A stretch of DNA of 64,000 nt from Flagellimonas allohymeniacidonis. Its GTDB lineage: Bacteria; Bacteroidota; Bacteroidia; Flavobacteriales; Flavobacteriaceae. The first letter of the stretch is position 1. Each line of letters starts with the position of its first letter. The position numbers and the translations under genes were made by a program. Shown here piece by piece: positions 1 to 8,282 of this stretch. The notes beneath the pieces are model-generated. The model was not told the DNA's origin, ran no database searches, and saw only the letters and a list, made by a program, of their open reading frames with translations. The stretch lies in contig NZ_SGIU01000002.1 in NCBI RefSeq assembly GCF_004296335.1, positions 881,882 to 945,881 of the forward strand. Reading direction: 5' to 3'.

Positions 1-398
1 GAGAGATAATCAATATCATCAACGCTCATTCCTATGCTTGCCAATTGGTTGAGCACAGAGTCTTTTCGTGAAACCGTGAATGCCCCGCTAGGGTCTGTGT
101 AGGGTTCTTCCATGCCCACCAAAGATTCTGGAAGGCCTGCATCCCACATTAAATCACCTTTTGGATGGCGAATTACATAAAAAGCATCAGCAAACTCCTT
201 GCTTAGTCCTGTATACGTAGTGTCTTGTGAAAAAAGATTTAACTGGTTTACCTGCACAGTGCCCCCATTAAAAACGTATAGCTTTATTTGTGGCTTTTCT
301 GCCACAACTTTCAAGGTATCAGCTTGCGCCGTTTCTTTCTTCTGCTCCTTGCAGGCGAAGGTTGAAAGTATAATAGTAAAGAGTAGCAGTTTTTTCAT
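1..398 (-). CDS. MBL-fold lipoprotein, N-acyl homoserine lactonase-like (3' end missing)
   Basis: Read on the minus strand from an ATG at 398 and open to the window edge, so only about 132 N-terminal residues are visible. It begins MKKLLLFTIILSTFAC, a lipoprotein signal peptide with a relaxed Bacteroidota lipobox. Then come a short polar linker and segments typical of the AHL-lactonase (AttM/AiiA-like) branch of the metallo-beta-lactamase fold: KLYVFNGGTVQ, YVIRHPKGDLMWDAGLPESL and SVLNQLASIGMSVDDIDYL. The HxHxDH zinc motif should follow just outside the window, so catalytic competence cannot be judged. It starts 26 nt after the sufB stop on the same strand and may be co-transcribed. The family call is from memory; the substrate is unknown. 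Confidence 0.75.
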   Translation of the reverse strand, partial: MKKLLLFTIILSTFACKEQKKETAQADTLKVVAEKPQIKLYVFNGGTVQVNQLNLFSQDTTYTGLSKEFADAFYVIRHPKGDLMWDAGLPESLVGMEEPYTDPSGAFTVSRKDSVLNQLASIGMSVDDIDYL

Positions 399-424
399 TT
401 TCCAATTTCTCCTAGTCAAACGAA

Positions 425-1870
425 TTATCCTACAGAACCTTCAAGGCTGATTTCCAATAACTTTTGTGCTTCAACTGCAAATTCCATAGGAAGCTTGTTC
501 AATACTTCCTTACTAAACCCATTGACAATAAGGGCAATGGCTTTTTCGGTATCGATCCCTCTTTGGTTGCAGTAGAAAATTTGGTCTTCCCCAATTTTAC
601 TGGTAGTGGCCTCATGCTCTATTTGTGCCGACTTATTTTTGGTTTCGATATAGGGAAAAGTATGCGCGCCACAATTGTTCCCCATCAACAAGGAATCACA
701 TTGTGAAAAATTACGGGCATTCTCTGCTCTGCTATTCACCTGTACCAATCCACGATAGCTGTTTTGTGACTGGCCGGCCGAAATGCCTTTGGAGATAATA
801 GTGCTTTTTGTATTCTTCCCCAAGTGAATCATTTTGGTGCCCGTATCCGCTTGTTGAAAATTATTGGTAACCGCAATGGAGTAGAATTCTCCAATGGAAT
901 TATCCCCTTTCAGCACGCAGGAAGGATATTTCCATGTTACGGCAGAACCTGTTTCTACTTGTGTCCAAGAAATTTTTGAGTTCTTTTCGCAAAGTCCTCG
1001 CTTGGTCACAAAATTAAAAACCCCACCTTTTCCTTCTTTGTCTCCAGGAAACCAATTTTGAACCGTAGAGTATTTAATTTCAGCATCATCTAGTGCAATC
1101 AATTCCACCACTGCGGCGTGTAATTGATTTTCATCTCTTGAGGGCGCCGTACATCCTTCCAAGTAACTTACGTAACTGCCTTCGTCTGCTATGACCAAGG
1201 TTCTTTCAAACTGTCCCGTGCCGGCTTGGTTAATACGGAAATAAGTAGAAAGTTCCATGGGACATCGTACTCCCTTAGGGATATAACAGAAAGACCCATC
1301 CGAAAATACCGCTGAATTGAGTGCAGCGTAAAAGTTGTCTTTTCTAGGAACTACGGTGCCAATATATTTTTTGATTAACTCTGGGTGCTCTTGTATTGCT
1401 TCGGAAATCGAGCAGAAAATAATGCCTTTTTCTGCCAGGGTTTTTTTGAAGGTCGTCGCTACCGAAACCGAATCCATAACAATATCGACGGCCACCCCAG
1501 CTAACTTCTTTTGCTCGTCAAGGGAAATACCCAACTTCTTGAAGGTTTCCAATAGCTCTGGATCTACCTCATCCAAGCTGTTGTACTTGGGCTTACTATT
1601 TGGGGCCGAGTAATATGAAATATCCTGAAAGTCCGGCTTTTGATAGGTTACATTTGCCCATTCCGGTTCTTCCATTTCCTTCCAGACCCGAAAAGCTTCC
1701 AAACGCCATTCGGTCATCCATTCAGGCTCCTCTTTTTTCTTGGAAATCGCAATAACGATATCCTCGTTCAACCCTTTGGGTAGGGTATCAGACTTAATAT
1801 CCGTATAGAAACCGTACTCGTATTCTTTGGTTTCCAGTTCTTTTTTTAATTCCTCTTCTGTGTAAGCCAT
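425..1870 (-). CDS. sufB: Fe-S cluster assembly scaffold SufB
   Basis: SufB of the SufBCD complex, the scaffold on which Fe-S clusters are built in the cytosol. The length, 481 aa, is normal. Using a constant offset of 14 from the E. coli protein, the three residues implicated in sulfur transfer and cluster assembly are present: Cys240 (LEGCTAP), Cys391 (CDSLLMG) and Glu420 (IEHEAT). The upstream neighbour is a SufA/IscA-type carrier, 36 nt away. The expected sufC, sufD and sufS do not follow directly: an MBL-fold lipoprotein gene comes next, and the rest of the operon, if present, lies beyond the window. Confidence 0.97.
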   Translation of the reverse strand: MAYTEEELKKELETKEYEYGFYTDIKSDTLPKGLNEDIVIAISKKKEEPEWMTEWRLEAFRVWKEMEEPEWANVTYQKPDFQDISYYSAPNSKPKYNSLDEVDPELLETFKKLGISLDEQKKLAGVAVDIVMDSVSVATTFKKTLAEKGIIFCSISEAIQEHPELIKKYIGTVVPRKDNFYAALNSAVFSDGSFCYIPKGVRCPMELSTYFRINQAGTGQFERTLVIADEGSYVSYLEGCTAPSRDENQLHAAVVELIALDDAEIKYSTVQNWFPGDKEGKGGVFNFVTKRGLCEKNSKISWTQVETGSAVTWKYPSCVLKGDNSIGEFYSIAVTNNFQQADTGTKMIHLGKNTKSTIISKGISAGQSQNSYRGLVQVNSRAENARNFSQCDSLLMGNNCGAHTFPYIETKNKSAQIEHEATTSKIGEDQIFYCNQRGIDTEKAIALIVNGFSKEVLNKLPMEFAVEAQKLLEISLEGSVG

Positions 1871-1906
1871 GTTTTCTTGTTAGTCAATTGACACTTCAAT
1901 CAACGC

Positions 1907-2236
1907 TTAGAGTGAAAAACTCTCACCGCATCCACAAGTGCGTTGTGCATTGGGATTGTTGAACACAAACCCTTTTCCGTTTAAACCTCCTGAATATTCC
2001 AAGATCGTCCCCACCAAATACAAAAAGCTCTTCTTGTCCACAAGAATTCGAACTTGGTTATCTTCAAAAAGCTTGTCAGCCTCTCCAGCCGACTTATCAA
2101 ACTTTAATTCGTAGGATAATCCACTGCATCCACCACTTTTTACACCAACCCGAACAAAATCGGTATCGGCGTCAAAGCCTTCTTCAGTCATCAACGACAC
2201 AACTTTTTGTTTAGCGGTCTCAGAAACTTTGATCAT
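1907..2236 (-). CDS. A-type Fe-S cluster carrier (SufA/IscA/ErpA family)
   Basis: A 109-residue HesB/IscA-type protein that carries or delivers Fe-S clusters. The three conserved cysteines are Cys37 in SGGCSGLSYEL and Cys101/Cys103 in the C-terminal CGCGESF. It is the first gene of the suf unit and lies directly upstream of sufB, which supports a SufA-like role over a stand-alone ErpA. Sequence alone does not separate SufA, IscA and ErpA, so no symbol is given. A TATATTTG -7 box lies about 30 nt upstream. Confidence 0.93.
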   Translation of the reverse strand: MIKVSETAKQKVVSLMTEEGFDADTDFVRVGVKSGGCSGLSYELKFDKSAGEADKLFEDNQVRILVDKKSFLYLVGTILEYSGGLNGKGFVFNNPNAQRTCGCGESFSL

Positions 2237-2265
2237 TTTTACTTGGATTTATTCTAAATAGTGCA

Positions 2266-2273
2266 CAAATATA
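2266..2273 (-). promoter_or_regulatory. Candidate -7 box of the suf operon
   Basis: TATATTTG on the minus strand, an exact match to the Bacteroidota TAnnTTTG element, about 30 nt before the carrier-protein start. No TTG is found at the usual 17-23 nt upstream, so only the -7 half is supported. The rest of the 2237-2416 spacer shows no convincing hairpin or ORF. Confidence 0.45.
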
Positions 2274-2416
2274 GGTTATTAGTGGGGTTTTACCACATAT
2301 CCTAACATTATAATAACGTATCGATTGATAAGGTTTTTCTATGAACAGAAAGAAGTTTTGTTTAACGATTTATAATTTACGCCAAACGGCAGGTGTTTGT
2401 AGGCCTAGAAATCCCC

Positions 2417-3766
2417 TTACTTGATTTTGATGAGCATTAGATCAATCATTCCTATTGATGGAATGTTGGCAATATCGGTACTGGCAGTTTCCCCAACAAG
2501 CAACAAACTGCCATCTATACTTTCGACCACATCAAAACCAAAATCGAGGCCAGAACCCCCAAAGTTTTGTTGGTATTCCAAGTTACCGGAAGCGTCAGTT
2601 TTAATGACCCAAAGATCATTTTCTCCAAGGTTTTGTGTCAAATTTCCATCAACGCTTTTCGAATTTCCAGCAATGACAAAACCACCATCCAATGTTGTTT
2701 TCACGCTTTGGGCAGCATCGAATGCCGTTCCTCCATATGTTTTTTCCCAAACCAAATTTCCTTGGTCATCTACCTTGATCAACCAAACATCAGATTCCCC
2801 ATTGTTCTTTGAGATATCAATGTCTACACTAAAGGTGTTCCCGACAATAACATAAGCGCCATCCTCAGTTTTGGTAATATCAAAGGCTTTATCGATTCCT
2901 GTTCCCCCAAAGGAGCGCTCCCAAACCAACTCCCCTTTTGGACTTACCTTCACCACCCAAAAATCATAGCTGCCTTTAGCATTGGAAATATCAAAATCAT
3001 CACTTTCTGAAGCCCCTGTGAGTACCAAACTCCCATCATTGGCTTCAACAACCCCATAGGAGCGGTCGTTGTTGGTGCCACCGAAGTATCTTCGCCATAC
3101 CAATTCCCCATTGGCATCTAGCTTGGTGCCCCAGAATTCCCCAACACCATGTTGGGTCAAATAGTTTCCCTTGCCCGTATTTCCTTCACCGCCCGATGAG
3201 GTCACGTCCAAAAAACCTGAAAAGAAAAATCCGCCATCAGCTGTTTGCACAACATCGTAGGAATGATCGTGCCCAGAAAATCCAAAACTTTTCTCCCAAA
3301 GTATGGCCCCGTTGGCATCCAATCGCAATATCCAATTGTCGTGAAACCCTTCATTATTGCTTCCATCACCATCATCACTCATGGCATAGCCCACAATGGC
3401 ATAACCGCCATCGATGGTCTGGATCACCGACTGTCCCCTATCATCTTTGCTTCCCCCATAGGTTTTGCTCCACTGCAAGTTTCCATCGGTATCCAACTTA
3501 AGCAACCAATAATCATTTACGGTTGTAGTTTTTCCTATCAAATCTCCATCGGCACTATTGCTATAGCCCAAAATCGCATATCCACCATCCGAGGTTGAAG
3601 TAACCGATTGGGCGGTATCATCCCCTGATCCGCCATAGGTTTTCATCCAATCCACTTCTCCAAGGAACGACACAGCGGAGGGTGGGTCGCTCGAACTATC
3701 ATCGTTGGAACACGAGAAACCAAGTATGATCACTAAAAGGGCAAATGTCCTTTTTATCGCATTCAT
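2417..3766 (-). CDS. Lipoprotein of seven WxKTYGGSxxD / DGGYAIVG repeats, probable beta-propeller
   Basis: Starts with a lipoprotein signal peptide (LVIILGFSCSNDDSSSD, lipid attachment at the Cys). The rest is seven tandem repeats of about 55-65 residues. Each has a WEKTYGG-like opening, an acidic D followed by QSV, then TxDGGYxIxG, a polar D-rich loop and a DxWLIKxDxxGxLxW closing strand; the seventh is degenerate. Seven blades with one tryptophan-containing strand each suggest a seven-bladed propeller on the cell surface or periplasmic face. It is directly adjacent to the preceding gene (its ATG abuts that gene's TAA), so the two are almost certainly translated from one mRNA. No catalytic motif is visible and the function is unknown. 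Confidence 0.8.
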   Translation of the reverse strand: MNAIKRTFALLVIILGFSCSNDDSSSDPPSAVSFLGEVDWMKTYGGSGDDTAQSVTSTSDGGYAILGYSNSADGDLIGKTTTVNDYWLLKLDTDGNLQWSKTYGGSKDDRGQSVIQTIDGGYAIVGYAMSDDGDGSNNEGFHDNWILRLDANGAILWEKSFGFSGHDHSYDVVQTADGGFFFSGFLDVTSSGGEGNTGKGNYLTQHGVGEFWGTKLDANGELVWRRYFGGTNNDRSYGVVEANDGSLVLTGASESDDFDISNAKGSYDFWVVKVSPKGELVWERSFGGTGIDKAFDITKTEDGAYVIVGNTFSVDIDISKNNGESDVWLIKVDDQGNLVWEKTYGGTAFDAAQSVKTTLDGGFVIAGNSKSVDGNLTQNLGENDLWVIKTDASGNLEYQQNFGGSGLDFGFDVVESIDGSLLLVGETASTDIANIPSIGMIDLMLIKIK

Positions 3767-5047
3767 TTAATTGGATTTTTGAATTACAAAGAATCCGGAA
3801 TTGACATCACTGACAATAATCTTCCCACTTTCGAAATAGGGATACACGCTCCAAACCCCATTGAATGATGGTGTATTATTTTGGGGATACGTATCAAAGA
3901 AAGCTTCTTCGGTAATATTTTGATTGTCGATATCGGAAATATCCAAAATACGGACCCCTGCCGTATAGTTGGCCAGAAAAAATTGGTCACCCAAAACATA
4001 CCCATTGTGATCTATGGCAGTTGTGGGTCCTAAATAGGTCATGTGCAAAACGGGATTGTCCAAATCGGTAAAATCAAAAACCAAAGTTCTTGAGCTGAAA
4101 CCAAAATTGGTTTCATCCAATTCGTCTCCTAAAATAAAATAGCGTTGGTCATCTGTGAACCACCCTTGATGGGTGTACCCAATTCTATCGTAAGTAAGGG
4201 TCTCAATTTCAGCAGGGCTGTTCTTATCTGTAATATCCACAATGGCAATCTGGTCCTCGTTGGCTCCTACAAAAATTTCCCTTCCTGTATAATCTGCATC
4301 TGGTCCATTGTAGGTAATCACTTGTGCGTCGTGGCTATAGCCATTGGCGCCATAACCTCCTGCAAGAACCGGTGTTGACGGGGTTTGAATATCTATAAAA
4401 TGTACTCCACCGGAGAAGGCATCGTTGCGTGCGGTTCCCACGGGATAGGCAAAGCCTGTAGCTTCATTGATGACCACATTGTGTGCATTTCCAATTCCAG
4501 TGTACCGCGCATCCGCGGTAAAAACTTGGGGCGGATCACTTACATTTCTTAGTCTTTTGAGGTCAAAAACCTGCATGCCGTGATTGGTAGCTTCGGCCAC
4601 AATAAAGGCGAAGTCTCCATACACCTTAACATCGCGCCATGGGCTTGCATTGGTAGCTGTTAAAAGTTTTCCCAAATAGATGGGATTTTCCGTATCGGTG
4701 ATATCTACAAAAGCGGTTCCGTTGTCCAAGCCAATCAGTGCATACTCCCGATTGGTGGTCGTATCTGTCCATCCCCAAATATCATTCGCAGATGACGCCC
4801 CAAAGGCACTTAACTGCATTTGCACTAAAAGGTCATACCCATTGCAGGCGTAGATATCGGAAGAACCACCTTCGCAAGCGGTGAATGTCAAGTTAACGGT
4901 GCCATCCCCAATATTTGGATCGTTGTCTCCTTGGGGAGGATTTGAGTTAGGATTCATAGTTTGGTTTTGGTCAGCTGAATCATCGGATGAACAGGCAATA
5001 AACCAAAAACAAGCTATAAGAGCTAAAGGGAAAATCAGCTTTTTCAA
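3767..5047 (-). CDS. Choice-of-anchor B family (LVIVD repeat) lipoprotein
   Basis: 426 aa with a lipoprotein signal (LIACFWFIACSSDDSADQ). The body has the choice-of-anchor B/LVIVD layout: SSANDIWGWTDTTTNREYAL, then repeated units with FVDITDTENPIYLGKL-like signatures (FVDI, VFDL, HFIDI, IVDI, VFDF, RILDISD). These form a predicted beta-propeller. The family is common in marine Bacteroidota and is sorted to the envelope; no enzyme activity is established. It is first in a two-gene unit with the seven-repeat lipoprotein, with zero spacing, and is divergent from thiL. Confidence 0.85.
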   Translation of the reverse strand: MKKLIFPLALIACFWFIACSSDDSADQNQTMNPNSNPPQGDNDPNIGDGTVNLTFTACEGGSSDIYACNGYDLLVQMQLSAFGASSANDIWGWTDTTTNREYALIGLDNGTAFVDITDTENPIYLGKLLTATNASPWRDVKVYGDFAFIVAEATNHGMQVFDLKRLRNVSDPPQVFTADARYTGIGNAHNVVINEATGFAYPVGTARNDAFSGGVHFIDIQTPSTPVLAGGYGANGYSHDAQVITYNGPDADYTGREIFVGANEDQIAIVDITDKNSPAEIETLTYDRIGYTHQGWFTDDQRYFILGDELDETNFGFSSRTLVFDFTDLDNPVLHMTYLGPTTAIDHNGYVLGDQFFLANYTAGVRILDISDIDNQNITEEAFFDTYPQNNTPSFNGVWSVYPYFESGKIIVSDVNSGFFVIQKSN

Positions 5048-5093
5048 TGCAATTTCATGTTTACTTAAAGATACAACTTAAAATTATCCTAGT

Positions 5094-5101
5094 TATTTTT
5101 G
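5094..5101 (+). promoter_or_regulatory. TAnnTTTG box directly before the thiL start
   Basis: TATTTTTG matches the flavobacterial -7 element and ends only 4 nt before the thiL ATG at 5106. If it is functional, transcription would start at or next to the start codon and the mRNA would be leaderless. There is no TTG at -33, so the support is weak. Confidence 0.35.
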
Positions 5102-5105
5102 CCGA

Positions 5106-6155
5106 ATGTTAGAAAACAAGAATCCACAACGAACCTCATTGGAAAAAATGGGAGAGTTCGGTCTGATTAAACACCTTACCCAAAATTTTGAATTGGTCCA
5201 GCCTTCTTCTTTGAAAGGCATTGGCGATGATGCAGCGGTGATGGATTTTAAAGAGGATAAAACCGTGGTATCAACGGATCTTCTTGTTGAAGGGGTTCAT
5301 TTTGATTTGGGTTATATGCCCCTCAAACACTTGGGTTATAAATCGGTAATAGTGAATCTGTCCGACATCTACGCCATGAACGCAGTGGCCACGCAAGTCA
5401 CGGTGAGCATTGCGGTTTCCAATCGATTCGGTCTTGAGGCCTTGGAGGAGTTTTATGACGGAGTTCGAACGGCCTGCAAGTTATACCAAGTGGATTTGAT
5501 TGGTGGGGATACCACCTCTTCCAATAAAGGTATGCTCATCAGCGTTACGGCCATTGGCACAGCCAAGGAAGAAGAACTCGTTTATCGAAGTGGTGCCAAA
5601 CCCAATGATTTGCTTGTGGTTTCTGGAGATTTGGGCGGGGCCTATTTGGGACTACAGGTTTTAGAAAGGGAAAAGGAAGTCTTTAAGGTGAATCCCAACA
5701 ACCAACCTGATTTGGAACCATATTCCTATATCGTGGAAAGGCAATTGAAGCCAGAAGCGCGAAAAGACATCTTAGAGATTTTGAATAAACTAGAGGTAAA
5801 ACCTACTTCCATGATTGATATCAGTGATGGTCTTTCTTCAGAAATTCTGCATCTGTGTGAACAGAGTGAGGTGGGATGCAATTTGTTTGAAGACAAAATT
5901 CCACTAGATCCTACGGTAATTTCTACTTCAGAGGAATTCAAAATGGATTCCACTATGATTGCTTTGGGCGGGGGTGAGGATTATGAGTTGTTGTTTACGA
6001 TTGACCAAGCAGATTTTGATAAGATCAAGGGTAATCCAAACCTGACTGTGATTGGCCACATGACAGACAAAAAGGAAGGAGCTCATCTCATTACAAGAGC
6101 AAATACAAAGATTCAATTAAAAGCTCAGGGCTGGAACTCTTTTTCAGAAGAGTAG
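5106..6155 (+). CDS. thiL: Thiamine-monophosphate kinase
   Basis: ThiL phosphorylates thiamine monophosphate to thiamine diphosphate, the last step of cofactor synthesis. The 349-residue protein has the family landmarks in order: the acidic GIGDDAAV metal/nucleotide motif near residue 40, TDLLVEGVHF near 58, DLIGGDTTSSNKG near 130, MIDISDGLSSE near 235 and ALGGGEDYELLF near 290. Members of this family start with a short charged leader before GEFGLI, so the first ATG is kept. It is a single gene between divergent lipoproteins and a convergent small gene, with no other thi genes near. Confidence 0.96.
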   Translation: MLENKNPQRTSLEKMGEFGLIKHLTQNFELVQPSSLKGIGDDAAVMDFKEDKTVVSTDLLVEGVHFDLGYMPLKHLGYKSVIVNLSDIYAMNAVATQVTVSIAVSNRFGLEALEEFYDGVRTACKLYQVDLIGGDTTSSNKGMLISVTAIGTAKEEELVYRSGAKPNDLLVVSGDLGGAYLGLQVLEREKEVFKVNPNNQPDLEPYSYIVERQLKPEARKDILEILNKLEVKPTSMIDISDGLSSEILHLCEQSEVGCNLFEDKIPLDPTVISTSEEFKMDSTMIALGGGEDYELLFTIDQADFDKIKGNPNLTVIGHMTDKKEGAHLITRANTKIQLKAQGWNSFSEE

Positions 6156-6282
6156 GTACAAAAAATCCCGAAAACCAAGGGCATTTCCTCACTAGACGGT
6201 CTTGGGGCACATGACTGCAGCTAGGGCGCCTTCTTAATCTCCGGGAATAAATCCGAAGTACTAAATGAACGTTAGAATGGAA

Positions 6283-6540
6283 TTATGCTACGTGCTGCAC
6301 TGTCCTGTTCTTTCTTTTTTGATACATATCTCCCAAAGTATTGTTGATTTCCTGCATTTGAGGAGTCAATACGGAAAGCTTGCCACTAACATCGGTAGTA
6401 ACCTGCTTCTGACAATGAAGACACTTGTATTCTTTAATATGTTGCGTGACTTTTTTGGACACTACATAATGGTGACCAAACAAGTTGCAGAAGAAAGAAG
6501 AAAATTTGTTGCCATGGTGTTGGGTAGTGGTTTTTTTCAT
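6283..6540 (-). CDS. Small CxxC zinc-ribbon-like protein (DUF1660-like)
   Basis: 85 residues, basic, with a CNLFGHHY segment near the N-terminus and a YKCLHCQKQV knuckle near residue 40, then a charged C-terminal helix rich in Gln, Glu and Lys. The FGH plus CxxC layout resembles the DUF1660 family of small proteins known from prophages and flavobacterial chromosomes; I recall this layout but cannot verify it. I prefer it to the overlapping plus-strand ORF because its composition is protein-like and its Cys pair is ordered. Only two Cys and several His are present, so metal binding is possible but unproven. Confidence 0.7.
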   Translation of the reverse strand: MKKTTTQHHGNKFSSFFCNLFGHHYVVSKKVTQHIKEYKCLHCQKQVTTDVSGKLSVLTPQMQEINNTLGDMYQKRKNRTVQHVA

Positions 6541-6685
6541 AAGTCGGATTTTGGGGGAGCATGGTTTCTCGATTTGGGGTCGGAAAAAATGCCGATATGT
6601 TGATTAGTTATATTACGAAGTATGCTTTAGTTTGGATTACAATTCTATAATAAATGAACGATTGTTGATAACTTTTTATTTTGTG

Positions 6686-6709
6686 AAAAAAACCTAAAAG
6701 GTCTTTTTT
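6686..6709. terminator. A/T-flanked hairpin upstream of brnQ
   Basis: AAAAAAACCT-AAA-AGGTCTTTTTT forms a short bidirectional terminator-like hairpin. It stands between a minus-strand gene and brnQ, both of which start away from it, so what it would terminate is unclear. The rest of the 6541-6814 spacer shows no ORF I can support. Confidence 0.35.
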
Positions 6710-6814
6710 CGATGAAATGCACAATATTCGGTCATCTGCTAAATTTCTCCGCTGAACAACACCCTCGAAAGTTAGTATTTTGATTTACTTTCACAAAAAT
6801 TTATCAACACTTTT

Positions 6815-8083
6815 ATGGATAAAAAGTCCATCGCCGTAGTGGCCTTCGCCCTATTTTCCCTTTTTTTTGGCGCGGGCAATCTAATCTTGCCGCCCCAGCT
6901 CGGTTTTAAAGCCGGTAATTTATGGTGGTTGGTCGCTCTGGGATTCAGTCTTTCTGCAGTTCTCATTCCCATTTTAGGAATATTGGCACACTCTCGGTTG
7001 CAAGGCACCATGTTTGATTTTGCCGATAAGGTGTCTCCCACCTTTAGTTTGGTCTACTGTTATATCGTGTATGCCATTTCCATTGCACTTCCCTCGCCCC
7101 GTACTGCATCGGTGACCCATGAAATGGCTGTTGAGCCCCTTTGGGATACTTCTTCGTTGGTAACCAGTTTGATCTACTTTACTTTGGTCTATATCTTCGT
7201 GATCAATCGCTCCAAGATTTTGGACGTTATTGGAAAGTTTCTCACCCCGGCCATTTTATTGGTCTTGGTCTTGGTCATCGGAATTGCCTCGGCAACTCTT
7301 GATTTTTCCTTTGGGGCAACGTCATTTGCCAGTCCTTTTTCCCATGCCATCTTAGAAGGTTACCAAACCTTCGATGCTATAGGTGCTGTTGTTGTTGGGG
7401 GTGTTATCATTATTTCCATTAATCTGAAACATAAAGACGCTAGTTACGAGGCCAAGAAATCTTTGATTGCCAAAGCAGGGATCTTTGCCGGGCTCGGACT
7501 CTTTTTGGTCTACACCGGTTTAATGCTGACGGGGGCTCTTTTTCAAAATGATTTTGAAGCCGGTATTACACGAACGGCTTTGTTGAGAGGCATTAGTTTG
7601 GAAACTTTGGGCAATGTCACCAATGGATTTTTGACCGTTTTGGTCAGTCTGGCTTGCTTTACAACGGCCGTAGGTATCGTCACGGGGACCGCCGATTTTG
7701 TAAAGGGTAGATTTGGTGACTCACAAAAAGCCTACATCTTCACGGCCATACTGGGCTGCGTATTGGGCGTGCTCATGGGTCAATTTAACGTGGGCTACAT
7801 AATCGCCGTAGCGCTGCCCGCTTTGATGTTCATTTACCCCATTACCATTGTTTTGATATTATTGAACATCCTTCCAACGAGGTATGCAACTCCAAAAGTC
7901 TTTCGGTGGGTGGTGACAGCAACCATACTTTTTAGTGTTCCTGATTTTATGGCCAGTGTAGGATGGGGTGATGCCATTTTACCTTATGTTTCCTGGATAC
8001 CTTTACAATCGTTTCATCTGGGATGGGCGCTACCGGCTCTTTTCGTTTTCTTGGTTTCAAACAATCTTGAAAGGAAACAATAA
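6815..8083 (+). CDS. brnQ: Branched-chain amino acid transport system II carrier protein (BrnQ)
   Basis: A 422-residue inner-membrane permease of the LIVCS family, which imports Leu, Ile and Val with a cation. It opens with the family signature FALFSLFFGAGNLILPPQLG and continues as about 12 hydrophobic segments with short loops, including SIALPSPRTASVTHEM and a GYQTFDAIGAVVVGG stretch. The length is typical. It is a single gene; no amino-acid biosynthesis genes are adjacent. It converges on the pepP unit. Confidence 0.95.
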   Translation: MDKKSIAVVAFALFSLFFGAGNLILPPQLGFKAGNLWWLVALGFSLSAVLIPILGILAHSRLQGTMFDFADKVSPTFSLVYCYIVYAISIALPSPRTASVTHEMAVEPLWDTSSLVTSLIYFTLVYIFVINRSKILDVIGKFLTPAILLVLVLVIGIASATLDFSFGATSFASPFSHAILEGYQTFDAIGAVVVGGVIIISINLKHKDASYEAKKSLIAKAGIFAGLGLFLVYTGLMLTGALFQNDFEAGITRTALLRGISLETLGNVTNGFLTVLVSLACFTTAVGIVTGTADFVKGRFGDSQKAYIFTAILGCVLGVLMGQFNVGYIIAVALPALMFIYPITIVLILLNILPTRYATPKVFRWVVTATILFSVPDFMASVGWGDAILPYVSWIPLQSFHLGWALPALFVFLVSNNLERKQ

Positions 8084-8102
8084 TCCAAGAGTCTTTTTGC
8101 CC

Positions 8103-8282
8103 TTACTTAGAACCCCTCCTCTTTTTATTGTAATAATAAATGGCATAGGCAATACCAACCAAAAGGACAAAAGGCAAGTAACTACCAATCACCACTCCTA
8201 TTTCGTAGGCGCTGTCTGGGGCCTCTTCCATCTTCTTTTCAATGTCGGGCTGTTGCCAGAAAATGAGAAGTAAATTTTTCAT
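8103..8282 (-). CDS. Small single-span membrane protein overlapping pepP
   Basis: A 59-residue ORF. It starts MKNLLLIFWQQPDIEKKMEE, has one hydrophobic helix (IGVVIGSYLPFVLLVGIAYA, about residues 28-48) and ends in a basic YYYNKKRRGSK tail. Its ATG overlaps the pepP stop as ATGA (8279-8282), the usual sign of translational coupling. The positive tail after the helix predicts an N-out/C-in inner-membrane protein. I cannot assign a family; the overlap and composition argue for a real gene. Confidence 0.75.
   Translation of the reverse strand: MKNLLLIFWQQPDIEKKMEEAPDSAYEIGVVIGSYLPFVLLVGIAYAIYYYNKKRRGSK

Noticed and set aside
2421..2855. 144-residue plus-strand ORF
   Set aside because: Mirror of the repeat lipoprotein, whose repeats, lipobox and operon position are clear.
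6265..6603. 112-residue plus-strand ORF
   Set aside because: Hydrophobic shadow of the minus-strand zinc-ribbon protein, whose CxxC and FGH motifs are ordered.
8100..8273. Plus-strand frame continuing after brnQ
   Set aside because: Frame-shifted extension of the brnQ 3' end; the minus-strand small membrane protein with ATGA coupling explains this stretch better.
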